Positions 57,973-64,000 of a stretch of DNA of 64,000 nucleotides are shown here, piece after piece. This stretch comes from Pseudomonas rustica. Its GTDB lineage: Bacteria; Pseudomonadota; Gammaproteobacteria; Pseudomonadales; Pseudomonadaceae. A program made the position numbers and the translations under genes. The notes beneath the pieces were generated by a model that saw only the letters and a program-made list of their open reading frames with translations, was not told where the DNA came from and ran no database searches. The DNA lies in the NCBI RefSeq assembly GCF_018336155.1, contig NZ_JAGYHF010000006.1, positions 186,001 to 250,000 of the forward strand, in the 5' to 3' direction. Within the stretch, counting starts at the first letter, position 1; every line of letters starts with the position of its first letter.

Positions 57973-58620
57973 ATGAAAGATACCTTCAAGCCGGTGTCAA
58001 ATACTCAAGGACTCTTTGTGCCTTCAACTCTAGTAGACATTATCATCCGCGACCGAGGCGCGCAGGCTTATACCGATTACGCGGAGTTTCAAATTACCGA
58101 TCCTGATGTGATCGTTAGTGCCGCTAGGCAAACGCTCGAATCGATCCCTCCATCATTTGGTTCTTGCGTCATGGTCAGTGCTGGCTTCACTGCAATTCTC
58201 AAATCTCAAGGGATACCCGCAGTTGTCGTCCTGGGAGACCTGCTGATTAACGGCCAGTATGCTTTCGAATGCAGGGGGAACATTCCAGGGGCAACCTACG
58301 AGGGAGAGTTTGTGGACGCCAAGTGGGACGGTCACGCCTGGGTAATGCTCGCAGGTGTCCTCTGCGACCTGTCGATCTTCCGAAGCGCCTACGCCACTAA
58401 AACGCCAAGCAACCTCAAAACCTTCATCAGCCAGCAGTTCGGTGAGGGTAAGGGAGCACTGATGTGTCCTCACGATAGCTTGCCGGTCGGCATGGAGTTT
58501 GTGCCCAAATTTGCGCTCAATGACGATCAGATTCTGGGGATTCTGGACGGTTTGTCCAGGCAGCACTTGAGACTAAGTGACGAAATTCGAGGCGGCATTC
58601 CCGGCTGTGTCGGGAGCTGA
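57973..58620 (+). CDS. Transglutaminase-like cysteine protein
   Basis: 215 residues. GSCVMVSAGFTAILKSQGIP holds Cys65 at a helix start, KWDGHAWVMLAG has His121 and VLCDLSIF Asp132. This Cys-His-Asp order and spacing fit a transglutaminase/NAT-like fold. It could crosslink, cleave or acylate a target. Only 126 bases follow the ATPase-nuclease gene, same strand, so they may act together. No family name recognised. Confidence 0.75.
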   Translation: MKDTFKPVSNTQGLFVPSTLVDIIIRDRGAQAYTDYAEFQITDPDVIVSAARQTLESIPPSFGSCVMVSAGFTAILKSQGIPAVVVLGDLLINGQYAFECRGNIPGATYEGEFVDAKWDGHAWVMLAGVLCDLSIFRSAYATKTPSNLKTFISQQFGEGKGALMCPHDSLPVGMEFVPKFALNDDQILGILDGLSRQHLRLSDEIRGGIPGCVGS

Positions 58621-58651
58621 ATACGGCTAGAAAATAAGGGCGGCGCTGACA

Positions 58652-59128
58652 TCAGTGCGAGATTAGCCAGGCTTCCATTTTTTGCAGTCTGCCCATTTCG
58701 AGAAGCTTCGGTTTTCCTAAATCTAAAAGCATGAGTAGCTCTTGCCTGCACTCTGGTGATGAAAACCATTCAGCGACCTCGACATTGCAGTGCCTGGACT
58801 CACTCAGGGCCCATTTCACAACCATGTCCGCTGCTGCTCGGTAGTGATCCGCCATGAAGAGTCGTCGCCCCTCTGCAAACCAACCAAGCTTGGCTAGTTG
58901 TTCAGTGACGTCAATGACGCCCGCGTGATCAAAAAAACCGGTGGTGTCTGGATAGTGAATACCTGCCAGGGACACCTTCGCCGCCCCTGCTTCTCGGTCA
59001 AAGTAGGACAGAAAATGCCACCCACCTGTAGTGCTTCCAGCGTGCGGAAAGTTGATCGCGGCCTTGCCAGTGATGTAGTGCGTGCGGGAAACGCGTTTGA
59101 GATCAAAATCGAACAGTGGCTGCCTCAT
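58652..59128 (-). CDS. Hypothetical protein, second of a coupled pair
   Basis: 158 residues, MRQPLFDFDLKRVSRTHYIT.... THYITGKAAINFPHAGSTTGG and WHFLSYFDREAGAAK look like a beta-rich start, then a helical half. Its ATG overlaps the stop of the 69-residue gene by 4 bases. The small-gene-first overlapping order resembles a toxin-antitoxin or effector-immunity pair. No motif recognised. Confidence 0.65.
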   Translation of the reverse strand: MRQPLFDFDLKRVSRTHYITGKAAINFPHAGSTTGGWHFLSYFDREAGAAKVSLAGIHYPDTTGFFDHAGVIDVTEQLAKLGWFAEGRRLFMADHYRAAADMVVKWALSESRHCNVEVAEWFSSPECRQELLMLLDLGKPKLLEMGRLQKMEAWLISH

Positions 59129-59334
59129 GGGAGCTTTTTGAGCCGGGCTAGACCCTGTTTGATATGACCAGCGTTCTCACCAATTGTGTAGAGCGCGCCA
59201 CGAACGTTGTCCCCGACCTCCGCATGCCCCTGGGCTTCGACCTGGAGGGTCAGCTCCATGAGAGCAGCTTCAAGGGCGAGCTGATTTTGGTACATCCTTT
59301 CCAGCACATCTGATAGCGAGTATTCACTGGGCAT
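59125..59334 (-). CDS. Small helical protein, first of a coupled pair
   Basis: 69 residues, MPSEYSLSDVLERMYQNQLA..., predicted all-helical and acidic in its first half, basic at the end. Overlaps the 158-residue gene by ATGA. Antitoxin or immunity role possible (inference from layout only). Confidence 0.65.
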   Translation of the reverse strand: MPSEYSLSDVLERMYQNQLALEAALMELTLQVEAQGHAEVGDNVRGALYTIGENAGHIKQGLARLKKLP

Positions 59335-59525
59335 CTACATGGACTCCTTGATGTCGACCCAGCATAGCTCGATGATGAGTCAGCAAGTGTCTTGCGGGTA
59401 TAGGCATACCCTGAGAGCACCTTATGAGCGTCCCGTCCCTAAGTAGTCTCAAGGTGTTTGATTTGCAAGCTAGAACAGCAAGAAGCCCGAAGGACAGAGA
59501 TGCCCGCTAGACACTTGGTCGGTTT

Positions 59526-60206
59526 TTATTGACCCGCCGTACCGGATTTATCAGAGGCCGGGCCTCCATTGAAGCTAAAATCGGTGGTGCCGTTGGTGAT
59601 CCATTCGACCAGCTTTTCCTTGTGAGTGTAAGCCACCACTCCACGTTTTTGAGTCGGATCGAATCTTAAGACGCGCCATATACCGAAATCGGGGCCGAAG
59701 TCGATGAACACGGGTTTGGAAACCCACCAGCGAGCAAAAAGCTTGCTGCGGGAATGCCAGCTAAATGAAGCCAGTCCATTCTCCGACACTTTCGACAAAC
59801 CCATTCTGAAGTTGTACCTGTCGAACTCAGTCCGCGTGCCATCGATCACCCAGATCATATTTTGATAGTAGTTTTGCCTCGCGATTACCTCTTCAGGATG
59901 TATCGTCGATCTCTGAAACTCAATAACCATCCCTGAAGGCGTTCGGACATCTGCTATATGTCTCTCCCCTGAGGACGCTTGCAACACAACTTCCTGCCAC
60001 TCGGTTGGGAACATATTCTTCCAATCGCGATGCCATGCCGTTTCCGTTTCCCACCACGGATCGCAATTGTCCAAACGTTTATGAGCCCAATGCCAGACGA
60101 CATGGTTCCCGCATTTAGCGACAGTCTGGGAACCACAAAAACTGCAAACACCACGTGCTTTTGGAGTGGCCTCTACACGAGCGCCTTCAAGCAATGAGTA
60201 TTTCAT
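59526..60206 (-). CDS. CoiA-like competence/nuclease family protein
   Basis: 226 residues. CSFCGSQTVAKCGNHVVWHWAHKRLDNC gives a zinc-binding start, and ETAWHRDWKNMFP with RHIADVRTPSGMVIEFQRSTI is the nuclease core: H...AD then E-x-Q, the CoiA signature. CoiA acts on DNA in transformation; stand-alone copies in islands may act in defence or DNA processing. It stands alone, leftward. Confidence 0.85.
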   Translation of the reverse strand: MKYSLLEGARVEATPKARGVCSFCGSQTVAKCGNHVVWHWAHKRLDNCDPWWETETAWHRDWKNMFPTEWQEVVLQASSGERHIADVRTPSGMVIEFQRSTIHPEEVIARQNYYQNMIWVIDGTRTEFDRYNFRMGLSKVSENGLASFSWHSRSKLFARWWVSKPVFIDFGPDFGIWRVLRFDPTQKRGVVAYTHKEKLVEWITNGTTDFSFNGGPASDKSGTAGQ

Positions 60207-60251
60207 TTTCTTCCTTGATGATAAAAATGAGGGGCGGTAGCTCTTAACTTC

Positions 60252-60482
60252 CTAGTTGTCAGTACCTTGTGACCCACAGGACGAAAGACAAATATCTGAA
60301 CACGGTAGTCGTCGTGTCGCTCTGGCCTCTTTCAACAATTGCTCAGCGTACATAGCCGGATCATCATCTGGCAGCGGGTAGCCTGCAGCAGATAGAGCTT
60401 CGGCGCGCTCTTCAATGAGCAGACGCTCGGGATCGCGAACCGTTTGGTAGGCTCTGCCTGGTACGCGTCGAGTCGTGTCCAT
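60252..60482 (-). CDS. Small hypothetical protein
   Basis: 76 residues from MDTTRRVPGRAYQTVRDPE, helical and acidic (ALSAAGYPLPDDDPAMYAEQ). A longer start is possible at 60578. It follows the next gene region leftwards towards the CoiA-like gene with a 45-base gap, so may belong with it. Unknown. Confidence 0.5.
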   Translation of the reverse strand: MDTTRRVPGRAYQTVRDPERLLIEERAEALSAAGYPLPDDDPAMYAEQLLKEARATRRLPCSDICLSSCGSQGTDN

Positions 60483-60753
60483 TCTCGGCTCCCCAGAAGG
60501 CTGATGGCTAAGAGCGACTAAATTACTTTTAGAACGATAACAGAACGCTCTGAATAGCGATGCTCCGCTGCGAGTCACGAGGGAGGGTGCGTTACGATCT
60601 ATGTTTCACAGAGGCGCAAACACCAAGCAAGCGGAGCGCGCAGGCGTGAGGGATGCGAGCCCGCAGGGTCGAGACACGCCTTGGCGGGGCTCGATTTACG
60701 GCAGCCTGACGCCGCAGGCGGCACGCCATCAACGCCAACAAGAGGTAACTCAA

Positions 60754-61161
60754 ATGCCCGACGATGAACTGCGCGAACTGGAGGCCAAGAGACGAAAGGC
60801 TTTGTGGATACTTGCGCACATATCTCCAGGCGATTCGAAGGCGTTCGATGCCTTATCCATCCTTGATGACCTTGACCTTCAAGAACGGAAATACTCCCCC
60901 AATGCTGACAAGGCACTTGATCTCAACCAGCTTCGGGATTGTGTCACGCTGCAGCATCACAACTCCGGAATCGACATCATTTTGGAGCAGACTATCCCCC
61001 AGCCCTGGAGGGAGCGCTTCAATCAGGCGAGTATCGGGTCGACCAGATTGTTAGATGGGCCTTACGCTGCGGACTGGTATAAATTCCTGGCTTGTTGGGA
61101 ATCAGAGATGCAGCACCTCGAGGCACACAGAACTGCCAGAAGTAAGCCCAAGCTGGATTGA
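60754..61161 (+). CDS. Hypothetical protein
   Basis: 135 residues from MPDDELRELEAKRRKALWIL; AGAGG lies 8 bases upstream. Helical, acidic and Trp-containing, no motif. A small gene follows 18 bases downstream, so they look coupled. Unknown. Confidence 0.65.
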   Translation: MPDDELRELEAKRRKALWILAHISPGDSKAFDALSILDDLDLQERKYSPNADKALDLNQLRDCVTLQHHNSGIDIILEQTIPQPWRERFNQASIGSTRLLDGPYAADWYKFLACWESEMQHLEAHRTARSKPKLD

Positions 61162-61179
61162 TGCAGACGGAGAATAGAC

Positions 61180-61395
61180 GTGGAACGAGACAGCGATGAC
61201 ACCGTGTATTGCGACATCCAAATGCCGGTGGCTCAAGGGCGTGAGCTATTGGCGTTAGTGAATGCCCTGCGAGAGTCGAAAGCTCATCCAAGTCTCGACA
61301 GAGTTTTTGAACACATGCAGGACGAGCTCAGCACCTCAATCGACATCGTTAAGAATCCTCCATCGTGGGGCCCATGGGGGCCGACGCATAACTGA
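61180..61395 (+). CDS. Small hypothetical protein
   Basis: 71 residues from a GTG at 61180, with GGAGAA upstream. DIQMPVAQGRELLALVNALR is helical, and the end SWGPWGPTHN is unusual. It follows the 135-residue gene by 18 bases. Unknown. Confidence 0.55.
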   Translation: MERDSDDTVYCDIQMPVAQGRELLALVNALRESKAHPSLDRVFEHMQDELSTSIDIVKNPPSWGPWGPTHN

Positions 61396-61574
61396 GCCTT
61401 TAGTCGGCTATCCTTTCCATTCAGACGAGCAAACGCTGACTGGGAGCATGGAAGACTCAAAAAACGTCGCTCCGGCGCCCTATAAAGGGGCGAAAATAAC
61501 GGCAAAATACACTTTAAGTGGGTGATTGCCATATGCCATACTCGGTTATCAACGATTTTTCGCCCAGCTTGGCC

Positions 61575-61594
61575 ACCTCCCTGATGGAGGTTTT
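61575..61594 (+). terminator. Small hairpin terminator
   Basis: ACCTCC / GGAGGT with a CTGAT loop, followed by TTT. Weak stem. It probably ends the two small genes just upstream. The remaining gap to 61913 holds a possible 17-codon reading frame (near 61632) but nothing firm. Confidence 0.55.
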
Positions 61595-61913
61595 AGTCGC
61601 TATGGTAACGACTAGCAGGAGAAGAGCCTTAATGGCGTTCCTGAGAAGCGGAGCTGTGACGGGGCTGCCGTTTGCCGAGTTCTGAGGCTGCTTGTTTATT
61701 GAACCTTGGGGGCTTTCGCCAAGTCTGAACTATAGTCGTAAAGCCGCTTGTCGGCTGACGGCAGGTACTGCTTGTGAAGCTTGGTGAACGAGCTCGATAA
61801 TCCGCACCGCTTTTGCTAGCGAGGCAGTATTACGTTTTTTTCCATTGAAAGCAGTGGTCGCGCATTGGAATTCGTTGATGCACCGTGGAACAAAATTCTT
61901 AGAGGATGGAGCT

Positions 61914-62081
61914 ATGACTCTTGAGCGTATGATCGAAGAGGCCCGTAACCGTAACGGTTCTCATGAAGCCAGCCTAAAGGCGGCTCGTGATCGCATGGCC
62001 GCGACTAACCACCGTCTGGCACGTGAATTCGCTAAACAAGAAGTCACTGCGACGCTGCTTGCCAAGACCTGCAGCCTCTAA
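61914..62081 (+). CDS. Small helical protein, 55 residues
   Basis: Starts MTLERMIEEARNRNGSHEAS, with AGAGGA about 8 bases before ATG; a start 69 bases earlier is possible but lacks that site. Charged, Ala- and Arg-rich, one long helix likely. A strong terminator follows after 16 bases, and then the cysteine-protease gene. Could be a regulator, a partner or an antitoxin; unknown. Confidence 0.6.
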   Translation: MTLERMIEEARNRNGSHEASLKAARDRMAATNHRLAREFAKQEVTATLLAKTCSL

Positions 62082-62097
62082 TAAATCCCTTCATCCG

Positions 62098-62125
62098 AAA
62101 GCAGCCTAATGGGCTGCTTTTTTTT
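62098..62125 (+). terminator. Rho-independent terminator
   Basis: AAAGCAGCC / GGCTGCTTT with a short loop, followed by a T-run of eight. It separates the 55-residue gene from the next gene, whose start lies only 11 bases on. Confidence 0.92.
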
Positions 62126-62136
62126 GCGCGATCACA

Positions 62137-64000
62137 ATGACTCCATACCTCATCACCAGCTTCGAAGAGGCGACGATGGCAGCGTTGATTCATGAGCCAT
62201 ACGGCTATGATCACGCTGACATCTTCAAAAAACCTCAGATCAAGTACATCTATAACTACTTGAAGTCCTTCATGCCCGAGATTCCGAAGGGTAAGAAGAC
62301 GGTAGGAAGCATCCTGCTTGAGCACGAATACATCGACCGAGACTTCCTCGAGGACTACTCGCGTTTTTACCTGGGGCGTTTCGGCAACGATGGCTACAAG
62401 TGCGCTCGGCTTCACTTCTTCAGTTGCGATCTGACTCACAAGCGGCTCGACGCTCTACTGGCGGGTGACGTGGGAGAAATGTTAGATGATGCTGAGGATG
62501 ACAATGCTGTAAAAACTCTAGAGCAACTCCAGTCGCACTACCTCGGTTTCATGGTTATCAAACCTCTCACCAGGACATTCGTGGGGAAAACCTGCCTTCG
62601 TGTCAGTGGTGACCGAGGTGTGGGCAAGAAGAAAATTGACAAGCCTTATGATGTGAATCTCTTTGGCATCAAGCTGACAATCGACTCAATTGCATTCCAA
62701 GAACAGGACAAGGTGGTTGCCGCGTGTGCTACCACCGCCATTTGGACAGCGTTGCACAGTTCGCCTGGTCGTAGTGTTAAGGACATTAAATCCTGCAGTG
62801 AGATCACCACCGCCGCCCTGAATTTTGTGGACGGTTCCAGTAATGGATTCCCAAATAAAGAGCTTACCAATAAGCAGATCCAGCGAACGCTTGATATTGA
62901 GGGGCTGCGATATCACAACAATAGCCTTGAGGAATCAACTCCTGAATCTTTCCGAGAGTCCCTCGTTGCTCACATTAATAGCAACCTGCCCGTCATTTTG
63001 ACGGGAAAAGTATACGGCGTGGAACCCAACGAAGCTGGTGAGTACGTCAAAGCTGGGCACGCAATTACCGCCCTTGGTTATGACTTCCGGGGTGATTCGA
63101 AATGGGTATACGTTCATGACGACCGACTCGGGCCGTACGCACGAGCAGAAATGGTCATGCTTGACGAATTTTTCGGGGAATCCACTCCTGAGGCCGTAAA
63201 AGGTCGTTGGGGGCTGGCGATGTCCATTCGAGAACCGGATGCCACTAACTGGGTGGCTCCCCATGAGATTATTGTTCCAGATATCTCGATCATCCCGGCA
63301 GATAGAAAGACGCGCATCGACTTCAAGTTCGCTCATGGCACAGCAGAGCGTATTCGTGATCAGGTATTGGGATACCTGGAAGATGAAATGTGTCCTCTGC
63401 TTGAGATCCCGGTTCCTTCGGTCAGGTACGAGATCAAACTGGCATCGATTGCTCAAGCGCGAGACGATGTCCGTAAACATTACACCCACCGCAAGGTCAA
63501 TGACGTGTTGGGTACTTACACCCTCGATGAAGAGAGAATGATTCGCTGGCGTAAGGAAAAACTCAGTTTCTTGACTGGCAGCCTCGCACGCTTACAGTGG
63601 CAAATTGATGTCTACTGGGATTCCGAGTGTGCTTTCCAGGTGTTCTTGGATGCGACTGACATTCCCTTGGGCAACGCTGTATCTGGCATTTACATTCATG
63701 ACCCAATTTATGCAGATGCGATGCTGGCCGGCTTCAAGGGGCAGGAGAGCCAGATCGCCGGTCTAGATGATCAGCACTTCTTCCCGGCGTTCACCAGGGC
63801 TGTGAAGCAGCGCCGAGATGACTACGAAAGTCATCTCAATAGCATGTATGGGACATTGCGTGCGCCCAACCACATTAAAGAGAACGAGGTCTCGCGGAAC
63901 GGAAAAGGCACCAACAAGACCGCGAAAAAATTCTGGGATCCGCAACAAATCCGTTTGGTTGATGTTCACGAGGCCTACAAGAAAGTGGCCGATTCAGTGG
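62137..64000 (+). CDS. Long papain/C39-like cysteine-protease protein (3' end outside window)
   Basis: Open frame of at least 621 codons running off the window edge. It starts MTPYLITSFEEATMAALIHE; a start at 62176 (MAALIHEP) has the better Shine-Dalgarno, AAGAGG. The protease core lies in the middle: QEQDKVVAACATTAIWTALH (Gln 188/190 and Cys197), AGHAITALGYDFRGD (His308) and YVHDDRLGPYARA (Asp328), i.e. Q-C-H-D order of papain/C39 folds. The N-terminal 180 residues (EHEYIDRDFLEDYSRF...) and the 300 after the core match nothing I know. No signal or membrane segment, so probably cytoplasmic. Role unknown; island context suggests defence or stress. Confidence 0.8.
   Translation, partial: MTPYLITSFEEATMAALIHEPYGYDHADIFKKPQIKYIYNYLKSFMPEIPKGKKTVGSILLEHEYIDRDFLEDYSRFYLGRFGNDGYKCARLHFFSCDLTHKRLDALLAGDVGEMLDDAEDDNAVKTLEQLQSHYLGFMVIKPLTRTFVGKTCLRVSGDRGVGKKKIDKPYDVNLFGIKLTIDSIAFQEQDKVVAACATTAIWTALHSSPGRSVKDIKSCSEITTAALNFVDGSSNGFPNKELTNKQIQRTLDIEGLRYHNNSLEESTPESFRESLVAHINSNLPVILTGKVYGVEPNEAGEYVKAGHAITALGYDFRGDSKWVYVHDDRLGPYARAEMVMLDEFFGESTPEAVKGRWGLAMSIREPDATNWVAPHEIIVPDISIIPADRKTRIDFKFAHGTAERIRDQVLGYLEDEMCPLLEIPVPSVRYEIKLASIAQARDDVRKHYTHRKVNDVLGTYTLDEERMIRWRKEKLSFLTGSLARLQWQIDVYWDSECAFQVFLDATDIPLGNAVSGIYIHDPIYADAMLAGFKGQESQIAGLDDQHFFPAFTRAVKQRRDDYESHLNSMYGTLRAPNHIKENEVSRNGKGTNKTAKKFWDPQQIRLVDVHEAYKKVADSV

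Noticed and set aside
61632..61685. 17-codon reading frame with a Shine-Dalgarno-like site
   Set aside because: Too short and without support from conservation or coupling.

Overview
The window reads as a chromosome segment of a Pseudomonas, most likely the P. fluorescens group. The left part has the classic Pseudomonas order tktA-epd-pgk-fba and sahR-like/metK, a PL7 alginate lyase, ligB and mltA. Its intergenic gaps hold many inverted-repeat (REP-type) elements of the kinds common in fluorescent pseudomonads. These identifications come from reading protein sequence and gene order; no database search was run.

Region 1 (1-26,405) is core genome: central carbon metabolism (transketolase, erythrose-4-phosphate dehydrogenase, phosphoglycerate kinase, class II aldolase), the SAM cycle (an ArsR-type regulator with a methyltransferase domain, then metK, with a perfect 12-bp-arm palindrome upstream), envelope proteins (MliC, MltA, small lipoproteins), transporters, a REC-PAS-GGDEF-EAL c-di-GMP protein and NAD-dependent ligase LigB.

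Region 2 (26,406 to the right edge) is a genomic island. It starts by cutting a Na+/H+ antiporter gene just after its GESLF segment. From there on REP elements vanish, codon use and base composition look different, and genes become defence, metal-resistance and unknown genes. The other end lies outside the window.

The island falls into modules. (a) A CBASS operon with a Cap15-type membrane effector and a CD-NTase (26.5-28.3 kb). (b) Small hypotheticals, a non-coding stretch with inverted repeats, and a DUF3800 / DUF6998-like pair whose second gene is frameshifted (28.4-33.6 kb). (c) A large arsenic cluster, arsN2 / arsC-like, arsR, arsB, arsC, arsH, arsC, arsO / arsN1 (34.1-40.2 kb), followed by two decayed gene copies, one from arsO and one from a gene now at 51 kb. 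(d) A chemoreceptor, ChrA chromate exporter, and SulP transporter plus universal stress protein (41-47 kb). (e) A fluoride-resistance operon, read leftwards from a fluoride riboswitch at 50.8 kb: crcB, DUF190, ppa, then nhaA. (f) Regulators and unknown proteins, and an ImmA/IrrE-type regulator-protease coupled to a PIN-like protein (51-55.6 kb). (g) A probable defence module: an HSP90-like ATPase fused to a PD-(D/E)XK-like domain, followed by a transglutaminase-like protein (55.8-58.6 kb). (h) Further coupled unknowns, a CoiA-like nuclease, and a long papain/C39-like cysteine-protease protein running off the right edge.

The most promising undescribed system is the GHKL-ATPase/nuclease plus transglutaminase-like pair; the cysteine-protease protein at the right edge is second. 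The fluoride operon with its alternative hairpins, and the paired operators at 31.8 kb, are the best regulatory finds.
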